Of a stretch of 64,000 bases of DNA, positions 44,481 to 52,674 are shown piece by piece (the stretch's first letter is position 1; every line of letters begins with the position of its first letter). The stretch is taken from contig NZ_CP141048.1 of NCBI RefSeq assembly GCF_034627025.1, positions 4,161,001-4,225,000 of the forward strand. Reading direction: 5' to 3'. The position numbers were made by a program, and so were the translations under genes. The stretch is from Microvirga lotononidis (GTDB taxonomy: Bacteria > Pseudomonadota > Alphaproteobacteria > Rhizobiales > Beijerinckiaceae). Below the pieces are notes generated by a model. It saw only the letters and a program-made list of their open reading frames with translations, had not been told where the DNA came from and made no database searches.

Positions 44481-44570
44481 AGCAATTTCGGTGAAGCGGA
44501 TCCGGTTCACCGTCAAAAAATGCGGCTAGCAAAGAAGAGGGCCGATTCCACGTGAGGGGAAACGGCTCTC
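44477..44570 (+). repeat. Intergenic repeat element, copy 2 (CTAGAGC-ended, hairpin)
   Basis: This 94-base element aligns with the reverse complement of 39612-39710. Shared blocks include CTAGAGCA, GCGGATC, GTTCxCCGT, GCAAAGAAG and GATTCCACGTGAG. The first hairpin has arms CGGTGA/TCACCG where copy 1 has CGGCGA/TCGCCG, a compensating pair of changes. Its first bases form the stop codon of pdxA2. It lies between pdxA2 and tctC and could reduce read-through. Confidence 0.8.
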
Positions 44571-44627
44571 GGCAACAGTTCCGAGACCCGACGCCATCGT
44601 TCGGAAACATCACAGGGAGGAAGAAAG

Positions 44628-45623
44628 ATGCTCAAAAAGACTTCATGGTTGCTCGCCACCGCCACCGCGCTGACGCTCGGCGGTGTCGCGCAGGCCGACT
44701 GGAAACCCTCGAAGCCGGTCGAGTTCGTGGTCACGTCCGCACCCGGCGGCGGTACCGACAACTTCGCCCGCGTCGTGCAGTCGGTCATTGCCAAGCACAA
44801 GCTGATGGACCAATCCGTCATCGTCACCAACAAGGGCGGCGGCAGCGGCGCTGAAGGATTCATCTATACGAAGATGGCGGCGGGCGACACCCACAAGCTG
44901 ACCTTCGGCACGAACAACGCCTATCTGCTGCCGTACGTGGCGAAGCTCGCCTACAAGCCCGACGAGTTGACTCCGGTCGCCGCCATGGCGCTCGACGAGT
45001 TCCTGCTTTGGGTCAAGTCGGACTCGCCCTACAAGGATGCCAAGAGCTATATCGATGCCGTGAAGGCGAAGCCCGATAGCTTCAAGATGGGCGGCAGCCA
45101 GTCCAAGGATACGGACCAGACGCTGACGAGCCTGATCCAGGATGCGACCGGCGCCAAGTTCATCTATGTGCCGTTCCAGGGCGGTGGCGCGGCCGGCGTG
45201 CAGCTGGCCGGCGGCCACATCGACTCGAACACCAACAACCCGAACGAGAATGCCGGTCAGTGGAAGGCCGGTGCTGTCACTCCGCTCTGCGTGTTCAGCC
45301 CGACGCGCCTTCAGGGCAACGTGAAGGTCACGGCCACCATGGGCTGGTCCGACATCCCGACCTGCAAGGAAGCCGGCATTCCGATCGACAAGTTCCAGAT
45401 GCCGCGCACCGTGTGGCTTCCGGGCGGGGTTCCCGCCGAGACCGTCGCGTACTACGCCGACGTGCTCAAGAAGGTGAGCGAGACGCCTGAGTGGAAGGAA
45501 TACATCGAGCGCACCTCTCAGACCGACCGCTTCCTGGCCGGCGCCGATCTGAAGACCTTCATCGCAGACGACGATGCCAAGAACCGCAAGGTTTTCGAGA
45601 AGGAAGGCTGGGTCGTCCGTTAA
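44628..45623 (+). CDS. tctC: Tripartite tricarboxylate transporter substrate-binding protein (TctC family)
   Basis: This 331-residue protein is preceded by AGGGAGGA at a good distance. An N-terminal signal peptide (about 1-23, ending VAQA-D) sends it to the periplasm. The Bug/TctC fold is shown by PVEFVVTSAPGGGTDNFAR, NKGGGSGAEG, KMGGSQSKDTDQ and VPFQGGGAAGVQLAGGHID, which form the carboxylate-binding loops. It delivers an organic acid to the TctA/TctB membrane pair. Given the surrounding genes the ligand is probably threonate, erythronate or a related C4 acid. A terminator-like hairpin after the gene (45640-45665) would let it be made in excess over the membrane parts. Confidence 0.9.
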   Translation: MLKKTSWLLATATALTLGGVAQADWKPSKPVEFVVTSAPGGGTDNFARVVQSVIAKHKLMDQSVIVTNKGGGSGAEGFIYTKMAAGDTHKLTFGTNNAYLLPYVAKLAYKPDELTPVAAMALDEFLLWVKSDSPYKDAKSYIDAVKAKPDSFKMGGSQSKDTDQTLTSLIQDATGAKFIYVPFQGGGAAGVQLAGGHIDSNTNNPNENAGQWKAGAVTPLCVFSPTRLQGNVKVTATMGWSDIPTCKEAGIPIDKFQMPRTVWLPGGVPAETVAYYADVLKKVSETPEWKEYIERTSQTDRFLAGADLKTFIADDDAKNRKVFEKEGWVVR

Positions 45624-45639
45624 TCGGAGCGATCCCATG

Positions 45640-45665
45640 GCTGACGGGGGAAACCCCGTCAGCCC
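45640..45665 (+). terminator. Hairpin between tctC and tctB (attenuator/terminator)
   Basis: An 11-bp perfect stem GGCTGACGGGG/CCCCGTCAGCC with a GAAA tetraloop is followed by CTTATTTTAT. This looks like an intrinsic terminator, placed 17 bases after the tctC stop and 29 bases before the tctB start, so it probably limits read-through into tctBA. Confidence 0.75.
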
Positions 45666-45694
45666 TTATTTTATGCGGTATTCATCGGACCGGG

Positions 45695-46183
45695 ATGAAC
45701 GTCATGATTTCTCGTTATACGGCTGAGATCGGAACTGCGACCTTGACCGCGGGCCTGGGCCTCGCAGCGGTCATCGGCGCGTTGGAGTTCGGAATTGGCT
45801 GGGGCGACGCGGGCCCGGAATCCGGGACCTTTCCCTTCTACATGGGGCTCCTGGTCGTCCTCGCGAGCATAGGCACCCTGGTCCAGGCGACCGTCGGCCG
45901 GAAGGGATTGCAATCGGTCTTCCTCCATAAGGAGGAGGCTATGCGTGTCGCGTCGTTCTTCTTGCCGATGCTCGCCTTCGTGGTGGTGTCGCTCCTCCTC
46001 GGGCTTTACGTGGCAACGGCGCTGTATCTTGCCTTCGTCATGTGGTCGCAGGGGAAGTACAGGCTCTTCGTTTCCATCGCGTCAGGCATCGCTGCGGCCG
46101 TGACTTTCTATGTCCTTCTCGAAGTCGCCTTCCAGGTGCCTCTCCTGAAGGGCCCGCTCGAAGCCGCTCTCGGCATCTACTAG
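45695..46183 (+). CDS. tctB: Tripartite tricarboxylate transporter small membrane subunit (TctB family)
   Basis: The ATG at 45695 (or 45704) gives about 162 residues; the longer frame upstream is shadow of tctC. It has four hydrophobic segments, with PESGTFPFYMGLLVVLASIGTL after the first, the usual TctB signature. It is the small inner-membrane partner of TctA. It is followed by tctA after 25 bases. Confidence 0.85.
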   Translation: MNVMISRYTAEIGTATLTAGLGLAAVIGALEFGIGWGDAGPESGTFPFYMGLLVVLASIGTLVQATVGRKGLQSVFLHKEEAMRVASFFLPMLAFVVVSLLLGLYVATALYLAFVMWSQGKYRLFVSIASGIAAAVTFYVLLEVAFQVPLLKGPLEAALGIY

Positions 46184-46208
46184 CCTCCAATCCTGACGGG
46201 AACAGATC

Positions 46209-47723
46209 GTGGAAAATTTCGCATCACTCCTTCACGGGTTCGGTGTCGCGCTGACAACGTACCACGTCATCTTGATGATGGTCGGTGTCCTGCTGGGCAT
46301 TCTTGTCGGCGTCCTGCCGGGACTCGGAGCGCCGAACGGCGTTTCACTGCTTCTGCCGTTGACCTTCACCATGGATCCAGTGGCGGCGATCATCCTGCTC
46401 ACCAGCATGTACTGGGGAGCGCTTTTCGGTGGATCGACAACATCGATCCTGTTCAACATCCCGGGCGAGCCGTCATCCGTCGCGACGACGTTCGACGGGT
46501 ACCCGATGGCGCGGCAAGGACAGGCGACGCAGGCCCTGACGCTCGCATTCCTGTCCGCCGGTTTCGGCGCGCTCGTGGGCGTCATCCTCATCACGGTGCT
46601 GTCGACCTGGGTGGCGCAGTTCGCCCTTCGCTTCAGCTCGCCCGAGTACTTCGCCGTCTATTTCCTCGCCTTCGCGAGCTTCGTCGGACTGGGCGCCGCG
46701 TCGCCGTTCAAGACCGTCGTGTCCATGGGCCTCGGCTTCGCCTTCGCGGCAGTGGGCATGGATACGGTCTCCGGGGGCCTGCGTCTGACCTACGGGTTCA
46801 ACGAACTCCTGTCCGGCATCAGCTTCCTCATCGCGGTGATCGGCCTGTTCGGCATCGGCGAACTCATGATCACCATGGAGGAGGGGCTTCGCTTCGACGG
46901 CATTCGGGCGCGGGTCAAGGTGCGCGATGTGCTCAAGACGATCGCCACTCTGCCGCGATATTGGGTGACGCTGCTGCGTAGCGCCGCCATCGGCTGCTGG
47001 ATGGGCGTCACGCCCGGCGGGCCGACGGCTGCGTCCTTCATGAGCTATGGTCTTGCCAAGCGCCTTTCCCGGCGCAAGGAGGGCTTCGGCAAGGGCGAGC
47101 CGGAAGGCGTCGTCGCTCCCGAGACGGCGGATCACGCCGCCGGAAGCAGCGCCATCCTGCCGATGCTCGCGCTGGGCGTGCCCGGCTCCGCGACCGCGGC
47201 CGTCATGATGGGCGGTCTCATGATCTGGGGTCTCAATCCAGGCCCCATGTTGTTCATCGAGCGGCCCGACTTCGTCTGGGGTCTGATCGCCAGCATGTAT
47301 CTCGGCAATATCGTGGCCGTGCTGATGGTGCTCGCGACCATTCCGCTCTTCGCTTCGATCCTGCGCATTCCCTTCGCCATCATCGGTCCGGTGATCGTGG
47401 TCGTGTGCTTCATCGGTGCCTACACGGTGGCGGGTCGTCCGTTCGACCTGTGGCTTGCTCTCGCCTTCGGCGTGGTGGGCTACCTGTTCAAGAAGCTCGA
47501 TTACCCGATCGCTCCACTCGTGCTGGCGATGGTGCTCGGCGACAAGGCGGAAGATGCCTTCCGGCAATCCATGATCATGTCGCGCGGCTCGCTCTCGATC
47601 TTTTGGTCGAATGGCCTCGTCACCACGCTCATGCTGATCGGCCTCGCGCTGGCCCTCGGCCCGGTCCTGAGCACGTTGTTCGGTCGCTTGACGAAGGCCA
47701 AGACCTCCTCGGCGGTCGCTTGA
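46209..47723 (+). CDS. tctA: Tripartite tricarboxylate transporter large permease (TctA family)
   Basis: This 504-residue protein starts at a GTG and has about 11-12 hydrophobic segments. The TctA signature GVLPGLGAPNGVSLLLPLTF (about residues 37-56) is followed by SMYWGALFGGSTTSILFNIPGEPSSVATTFDGYPMA, and a second GVTPGGPTAASFMSYGLAKR near residue 262. It is the transport channel, driven by an ion gradient, that takes substrate from TctC. A 26-base hairpin follows the stop. Confidence 0.92.
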   Translation: MENFASLLHGFGVALTTYHVILMMVGVLLGILVGVLPGLGAPNGVSLLLPLTFTMDPVAAIILLTSMYWGALFGGSTTSILFNIPGEPSSVATTFDGYPMARQGQATQALTLAFLSAGFGALVGVILITVLSTWVAQFALRFSSPEYFAVYFLAFASFVGLGAASPFKTVVSMGLGFAFAAVGMDTVSGGLRLTYGFNELLSGISFLIAVIGLFGIGELMITMEEGLRFDGIRARVKVRDVLKTIATLPRYWVTLLRSAAIGCWMGVTPGGPTAASFMSYGLAKRLSRRKEGFGKGEPEGVVAPETADHAAGSSAILPMLALGVPGSATAAVMMGGLMIWGLNPGPMLFIERPDFVWGLIASMYLGNIVAVLMVLATIPLFASILRIPFAIIGPVIVVVCFIGAYTVAGRPFDLWLALAFGVVGYLFKKLDYPIAPLVLAMVLGDKAEDAFRQSMIMSRGSLSIFWSNGLVTTLMLIGLALALGPVLSTLFGRLTKAKTSSAVA

Positions 47724-47737
47724 GCCGATGTTCAAAG

Positions 47738-47763
47738 GGCCCGCTCGGGAATCCGGGCGGGCC
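47738..47763 (+). terminator. Hairpin after tctA
   Basis: An 11-bp stem (GGCCCGCTCGG/CCGGGCGGGCC, one G-T pair) with a GAAT loop starts 14 bases after the tctA stop. There is no T-tract, and the next gene begins 18 bases later, so it may act as a partial terminator or stabilise the upstream mRNA. Confidence 0.5.
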
Positions 47764-47781
47764 ATCTTGCTGGAGAATCCA

Positions 47782-48675
47782 ATGGCGGCTACGACTTCGC
47801 TCAACATCGCGTTTCTCGGCATCGGTCTCATGGGATCGCGCCAGGCGAAGCGGCTACTCGAGGCAGGTTATTCGCTGACGCTTTGGAACCGTTCGCGCGA
47901 GAAGGCGGAGGCGCTCGCCCCGCTCGGGGCTCGTGTGATGGACAGGGCTGCCGATGCGGTGCGCGATGCCGACGTCGTCATTCTCATGTTGGAGAACGGC
48001 AGGATCGTCACCGATGTCCTGTTCTCGCAGGGCGTGGCGGAGGCGCTGAAGCCGGGCTCCGTCCTCGTTGACATGAGCTCGATCAAGCCCGCGGAAGCGC
48101 AGGACCATGCAGGGCACCTGACGGAGAGAGGCGTCCATCATATCGATGCGCCCGTATCAGGTGGAACCACCGGCGCGGAGCAGGGGACGCTGGCGATCAT
48201 GGCCGGCGGCGAGGCCGAGATGTTCGCTCGCGTCGAACCCATCCTGAGCGTCATGGGACGGCCCATCCATGTAGGGCCGCACGGGGCAGGGCAGCTCGCG
48301 AAGCTCGCCAACCAGATCATCGTCGGCGTCACCATCGGGGCGGTGGCCGAGGCGCTTCTTCTGGCGCAGCGCGGCGGTGCCGACCCGGCCAAGGTCCGTG
48401 AGGCTCTGCGCGGTGGGTTTGCCGAAAGCCGCATCCTCGAACTCCACGGTCAGCGCATGGTCGAGCGCGACTTCGTCACCAAGGGGCGTTCCGTTACCCA
48501 TCTGAAGGATCTCGACAACGCCCTGGACGCGGCGGAGCGCATCGATCTTCAAGCCCTTCCTTACACCGCGCTGACGGCGGATCTGTTCCGTGGTCTGATC
48601 GCGAATGCGGGCGATCTCGACCATAGCGGTCTGCTGGTCGAACTCGAGCGCCGCAACGGCGAAGGTCTCAAGTAA
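47782..48675 (+). CDS. 3-hydroxyisobutyrate-dehydrogenase-family oxidoreductase (LtnD/DenD-like candidate)
   Basis: The ATG at 47782 with TGGAGA upstream gives 297 residues; the frame opens earlier, across the hairpin. The Rossmann motif is FLGIGLMGSRQAKRLL; the substrate motif is DAPVSGGTTGAEQGTLAIMAGG, and the catalytic lysine lies in GQLAKLANQIIVG. Beta-hydroxyacid dehydrogenases of this family include LtnD and DenD, which oxidise L-threonate or D-erythronate at C2 to 2-oxo-tetronate, the substrate of OtnK. The position after the transporter suggests that role. Tartronate-semialdehyde reductase activity is an alternative. Its end overlaps the convergent kinase gene by 8 bases. Confidence 0.82.
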   Translation: MAATTSLNIAFLGIGLMGSRQAKRLLEAGYSLTLWNRSREKAEALAPLGARVMDRAADAVRDADVVILMLENGRIVTDVLFSQGVAEALKPGSVLVDMSSIKPAEAQDHAGHLTERGVHHIDAPVSGGTTGAEQGTLAIMAGGEAEMFARVEPILSVMGRPIHVGPHGAGQLAKLANQIIVGVTIGAVAEALLLAQRGGADPAKVREALRGGFAESRILELHGQRMVERDFVTKGRSVTHLKDLDNALDAAERIDLQALPYTALTADLFRGLIANAGDLDHSGLLVELERRNGEGLK

Positions 48676-49603
48676 GCGTTTCCTGCAAGAGTGTACGGCT
48701 TCGTTCGAACAGCTCCGGAAGTCGAGGAGAGCCGAGGCGGCCGCCGAAATGCTCGCATTTCATGGCCGCCGCGACATTCGCGATGCGGATTCTCGTCGGC
48801 AAGTCCCACCCGTTGACGAGCCCATAGACATAGGTGCCGTGCCAGACGTCGCCGGCATTCAGGGTGTCGACCGCGTGAACAGGAAGCGTTGGGAATTCGG
48901 AGAGAGTGCCCTCCGGCGCTCCGCGCTGCCAGACCAATGCCCCTGCCGCACCGAGCGTCACTCCGACGATCTCCGCGTCGAGGTGCTGCGCCACGTCCAA
49001 GAGAGCGTCCCTGGGTGAGCGGCTCTCGGCGAGGGAGAGCAGGGCAGCCTCGGAAAACAGCACATGGTCTGCGAGGGTGATCATCTGGCGGAGTTCGTCG
49101 GGCGGCGCGACATCGGCGTCGAGGATCCTGGGAACGCCGTGACGCTGTGCCTCCGCGAACAAGACCTTTGCGCCCTCAATCCAGCGCATGTCGACGAGAA
49201 CCGCGGCAGCTTCCGCCACGCGATGGAGCGGCAGCCAGCTCGGATCGGCATCGAGCGACGGATCCGTGTAGGGCACCACGAGCCGTTCACCGGACCTGTC
49301 GACGAGGATGGTCGAAAAAGCCGTGCGGGCACCCGCTATTCTGCGGATATGGTCCGTGCGGATCGCCTCCCTGGAGAGATCGTGCAGGAAGCTGTCGCCC
49401 GTGGGATCATCTCCGATGCGGGCCCAGATTTCGACATCGCCACCGAGGCGCGCGATTGTGGCCGCCGCCGCCGTCGCCATGCCTGAAGCTGCCTGGACGG
49501 CCTTCTCGGGCAGCACCTTGGCACCGTGGTCCGGAATATGGTCGATCTTGAAGATGGTGTCCCAGAAAGCGCATCCGAGACAGATCACCGGCTTGACGTT
49601 CAT
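48668..49603 (-). CDS. PfkB-family carbohydrate kinase
   Basis: This 311-residue protein has the ribokinase fold. The N-terminal AASGMATAAAATIARLGGDVEIWARIGDD carries the PfkB signature 1 glycine pair, and the C-terminal DTLNAGDVWHGTYVYGL is signature 2 with the catalytic aspartate in NAGD. The substrate is unknown; beside a DapA-family aldolase and a sugar importer, 2-keto-3-deoxygluconate kinase is a reasonable candidate. Its start lies 3 bases after the stop of the GntR gene, so the DapA-like enzyme, the regulator and the kinase form one operon. Confidence 0.85.
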   Translation of the reverse strand: MNVKPVICLGCAFWDTIFKIDHIPDHGAKVLPEKAVQAASGMATAAAATIARLGGDVEIWARIGDDPTGDSFLHDLSREAIRTDHIRRIAGARTAFSTILVDRSGERLVVPYTDPSLDADPSWLPLHRVAEAAAVLVDMRWIEGAKVLFAEAQRHGVPRILDADVAPPDELRQMITLADHVLFSEAALLSLAESRSPRDALLDVAQHLDAEIVGVTLGAAGALVWQRGAPEGTLSEFPTLPVHAVDTLNAGDVWHGTYVYGLVNGWDLPTRIRIANVAAAMKCEHFGGRLGSPRLPELFERSRTLLQETLT

Positions 49604-49606
49604 GGC

Positions 49607-50281
49607 TTACTCGAGGCGCAGCGCTCGCGTGCGGGCGCTCATGATATGCGCGACGGCGGCTTCCACGGCGGCCGGTATGTCCCGACGCTTCATGGCCGCG
49701 ATGATGGTGAGATGTTCGCGCATCACCGGGAGCACGAGCTCCTCGTCGAGACTCGTCTCGCTCTGCCGAATGAGGCGGACCTTGATCCAGTTGACCCGGT
49801 AGGCTTTCGAGATGATCTCATTGTTGAGATCGTCGATGATCCTCTCGTGGAACTCCCGGTCCACCTGCTGGGCCTCGGCGACGACCTGTTCCGTCAGCCC
49901 TTTTTGCGCAGAGGCGACGATCGCCTGGTGAGCGACCTCGATCCGCTCGATGGCGGCATCGCTGGCCGTCTGGCTGAAGGCCGCGATGGCCTCGCGCTCC
50001 AGGATCAGCCGGAACTGGAAGGCGTTGCGGATCAGCGTGATGTCGAGGGGCAGGATCTGCAATCCGCGCTGCGGCACGGTCACGATCAGGCCTTCCGCCT
50101 CCAGTCGCGGGATCAACTCCCGGATCGCCCCGAGCGGCTGGCCAGTCAGGGCGACCAGCTCCCGCTGAGTCACGAACTGACCCGGCTTGATCTCGCTTCG
50201 CAGCAGTTGCTCCGTGAACACGTCATAGGCCCGCTCGCGCAGCTTGATCTCCGACCGAGGTGCGGGGCGGGCGATGGTCAT
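49607..50281 (-). CDS. GntR-family transcriptional regulator (FCD subfamily)
   Basis: The ATG at 50281 overlaps the stop of the DapA-like gene (ATGA) and gives 224 residues; the much longer frame upstream is shadow. The winged helix has LLRSEIKPGQFVTQRELVALTGQPLGAIRELIPRLEAEGLI, somewhat divergent in the R-T-P-x-R-E-A-L region. The FCD domain has FRLILEREAIAAF, DREFHERII with the metal histidine, and REHLTIIAAM. It likely represses the divergent ABC-transporter operon and its own operon in the absence of the sugar. Confidence 0.88.
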   Translation of the reverse strand: MTIARPAPRSEIKLRERAYDVFTEQLLRSEIKPGQFVTQRELVALTGQPLGAIRELIPRLEAEGLIVTVPQRGLQILPLDITLIRNAFQFRLILEREAIAAFSQTASDAAIERIEVAHQAIVASAQKGLTEQVVAEAQQVDREFHERIIDDLNNEIISKAYRVNWIKVRLIRQSETSLDEELVLPVMREHLTIIAAMKRRDIPAAVEAAVAHIMSARTRALRLE

Positions 50282-51165
50282 GCGATGACCTTGACCACAG
50301 GTCCGAACGGTTCGAGCAGCGAGACGGCCCGCGCGGTGCTCGCATCGTCCAAGGTCGGAAGGGGCGGCCGCGCCATCGCCCAGACCGGGTCCTGACGCAC
50401 ATAGGCCGTGAGCGCCTTCACCATCGGGACGATGGGATATCGGCCGATCTCCTGCACCAGATCGACGATGCGAGGATCGTCCCGGCCGCTCTCCGCCAGG
50501 GCGATCACGGCCTCCGGCACGATGTTGGCGACGCCGCAGATCGAGCCCGCCGCTCCCGCCGCGCAAGCCCGGCCGAGATAGCTCTCGTCGCCGACCAGGA
50601 TCTGGAGATCGGGAAAGGCTTCGATCAGCGCGAATGTCGCCTCGGGATCGCCCGCACTGTCCTTCACGCCCCGGATAGCGCCCGGAAAGCGCTCCTTCAA
50701 GCGCGCGATGACCGTTTGCGACAGGGGCACGCCGGTCACGCCCGGGATATGATAGAGGAGGATGTCGCGCACGCTGCTGCCGACCGCCTCGAACACCGCC
50801 GCAAACCATGCGAACACCGCATCGTCCGGGGCAGGGCGGAAGTAGAAGGGCGGCGCCAGCAGGACCGCATGGGCGCCGCGTTGCAGAGCCTGGCTCGTGC
50901 TGTAGGCGGCCTCCTCGGGCGAACAGGCGAGCACGCCTTCCACCAGCTTGTTCGTGGGAATGCCGAGGCCGGCGACTTCGTTCGCAATGCGGTCGCGCTC
51001 CCTCGCCCCGATCGACGGGCCCTCGCCCGTCGTCCCGAACAACGTCGCCGTCCGGCAGCCTCGGGCGAGGCAATCCTTCGCGTGCTTGACGAGACGGTGA
51101 ACATCCACCTGTCCATCGAGAAAGGGCGTGACGAGAGCGGGACTGATGCCGAAGCCGAGCGACAC
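50278..51165 (-). CDS. DapA-family aldolase (dihydrodipicolinate synthase/KDG aldolase-like)
   Basis: A GTG at 51165 with GGAGG 5 bases upstream gives 295 residues, better than the frame start at 51225, which would run over the divergent promoter. Marks are the phosphate/carboxylate loop FGTTGEGPS, the tyrosine in LYHIPGVTGVPL and the Schiff-base lysine in GVKDSAGD. Family members cleave or form C-C bonds of 2-oxo acids. With the neighbouring PfkB kinase and sugar importer, a 2-keto-3-deoxy sugar acid aldolase is a likely role; lysine synthesis is unlikely in this context. Confidence 0.85.
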   Translation of the reverse strand: MSLGFGISPALVTPFLDGQVDVHRLVKHAKDCLARGCRTATLFGTTGEGPSIGARERDRIANEVAGLGIPTNKLVEGVLACSPEEAAYSTSQALQRGAHAVLLAPPFYFRPAPDDAVFAWFAAVFEAVGSSVRDILLYHIPGVTGVPLSQTVIARLKERFPGAIRGVKDSAGDPEATFALIEAFPDLQILVGDESYLGRACAAGAAGSICGVANIVPEAVIALAESGRDDPRIVDLVQEIGRYPIVPMVKALTAYVRQDPVWAMARPPLPTLDDASTARAVSLLEPFGPVVKVIA

Positions 51166-51212
51166 GGGAGCCTCCAGTAACAGCTTCGGCGCGAGGCCGA
51201 GCAAGTGCCGTG

Positions 51213-51242
51213 TTGACACTAACATGTTACATGGGGCTTAAT
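51213..51242 (+). promoter_or_regulatory. Promoter with palindromic operator in its spacer
   Basis: TTGACA at 51213-51218 and CTTAAT at 51237-51242 (18-base spacing) form a plausible sigma-70 promoter for the ABC operon. The perfect palindrome TAACATGTTA at 51220-51229 lies between them and is a candidate site for the GntR regulator of the divergent operon. Confidence 0.6.
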
Positions 51243-51305
51243 CGGTTGCAAGCACTGAAAAGAGTCCGAAGAGACCGTTACATCGAAACACGGAGGAAAT
51301 GCGCC

Positions 51306-52640
51306 ATGGCTGCAAAGGTCGGTTCGGTTACCCGTCGTACATTTCTCGCAAGCACGGCGGCCGCTGCCGCGTATGGTCTCGGCGGCGTCGGGCCTGCCTT
51401 CGCGGAGGTGAACTGGAAGAAATACGCCGGCACGAAGATCGGGGTGAACCTCGTGAAGAGTCCGCGCGGCGAGGTGCTGCAGAAATACGAGAAGGAATTC
51501 ACCGACCTGACGGGCATCCAGGTTTCGTCGGAGCAAACACCGGAGCAGCAACAGCGGCAGAAGGCCGTCATCGAGCTGAACTCGGGAAGCCCGAGCTTCG
51601 ACGTGGTGCATCTCAGCTACCACGTCCAGAAGCGCCAGTTCGAGAAGGCCGGCTGGCTGGCCGACATCAGCGGCTTCATGAAGAACCCGGAGCTGACGGA
51701 TCCGAGCCTGACCGAAAGCGACTTCTCCCAAGCTGGTCTGCTCTACGCGAAGAACCAGCAGGGCCAGATGCTCTCGCTGCCGTTCTCGGTCGATTACTGG
51801 ATGATCTACTGGAACAAGGATCTGTTCGCCAAGAAGGGGCTCGCCTATCCGCAGACCTTCGAGGAGATGGTGGTCGCCGCCGAGGCGCTGGCGGACGCCA
51901 AGGAAGGAACCTACGGTTTCGTCGCACGCGGCCTGAAGAACGCCAACGTTCCCGTCTGGACGAGCTTCCTGCTCGGCTATGGCGTCGATCCTGTCGATGC
52001 CAACGGCAAGCTGATGACGGATTCGCCGGAGGCCATCGAGGCGGCGAAGCTCTACCAGCGTCTGCTGACCAAGGCCGCCCCGCAGGGCGTCGCGGGCTTC
52101 AACTGGTCGGAATGCCAATCCGCCTTCCTGCAGGGCAAGGTCGGCATGTGGCTCGACGGCGTCGGCTTCGCGCCTCCGCTGGAGGATCCGGAGAAATCGC
52201 GGGTGGTCGGCAAGGTTGGCTACGGCGTCATGCCCAAGGGACCGAAGGCCCAGGCCTCGGCCACCTTCGGTGACGGCATCGGCGTGACCGCCGCGAGCAA
52301 GAACAAGGAGGCGGCCTATCTCTACTGCCAATGGGCGGTCTCGAAGCTCATGGGCGCGCGCCTGCTGCAGGCGGGCGGCGGCGTGCCGTTCCGCCAGTCG
52401 ATCCTCGACGATCCCGAGACGCGCAAGGGCGTGAAGATGCCGCCGCAATGGATCGACGCTGTGGTGGGATCGGGCAAGATCAGCAAGCTCGGCCTTCCGG
52501 TCATCCAGCCGGTGACGGAGTTCCGCGACATCATCGGCATCGGGCTGACCAATCTTCTGGCAGGAGGCGATCCGGCGACTGAGATGAAGAAGGCGACGGA
52601 ACAGTTCAAGCCCATCCTCGAGCGCAGCGAGAAGGCTTGA
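51306..52640 (+). CDS. ABC sugar transporter substrate-binding protein (family 1)
   Basis: The ATG at 51306 has GGAGG 10 bases upstream and gives 444 residues; the longer frame runs into the promoter. The N-terminus has a Tat-like signal (VTRRTFLAST) followed by a hydrophobic stretch and an A-F-A site. The mature protein is of the maltose-binding type: FTDLTGIQVSSEQTP, SFDVVHLSYHVQ, SLPFSVDYWMIYWNKDLFAKKGL, and GKVGMWLDGVGFAPPLE. Export by Tat is less common for this family but is known. It presents a sugar or sugar acid to the two permeases that follow. Confidence 0.9.
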   Translation: MAAKVGSVTRRTFLASTAAAAAYGLGGVGPAFAEVNWKKYAGTKIGVNLVKSPRGEVLQKYEKEFTDLTGIQVSSEQTPEQQQRQKAVIELNSGSPSFDVVHLSYHVQKRQFEKAGWLADISGFMKNPELTDPSLTESDFSQAGLLYAKNQQGQMLSLPFSVDYWMIYWNKDLFAKKGLAYPQTFEEMVVAAEALADAKEGTYGFVARGLKNANVPVWTSFLLGYGVDPVDANGKLMTDSPEAIEAAKLYQRLLTKAAPQGVAGFNWSECQSAFLQGKVGMWLDGVGFAPPLEDPEKSRVVGKVGYGVMPKGPKAQASATFGDGIGVTAASKNKEAAYLYCQWAVSKLMGARLLQAGGGVPFRQSILDDPETRKGVKMPPQWIDAVVGSGKISKLGLPVIQPVTEFRDIIGIGLTNLLAGGDPATEMKKATEQFKPILERSEKA

Positions 52641-52674
52641 TGCGGGCCGTGGGAGCAGGTCGCGATGGTGGAGC

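Noticed and set aside
43434..44516. 360-codon open frame on the minus strand
   Set aside because: Antisense to pdxA2; composition and lack of a ribosome site indicate a shadow.
46473..47831. 452-codon open frame on the minus strand
   Set aside because: It lies fully opposite tctA, which has clear family motifs. The product is His/Asp/Glu/Arg-rich low-complexity sequence typical of antisense frames in high-GC DNA.
50282..51073. Long N-terminal extension of the GntR gene at 49607-50281
   Set aside because: It overlaps the DapA-like gene on the same strand, is Arg/Gly-rich, and the coupled ATG at 50281 gives a normal-length regulator.
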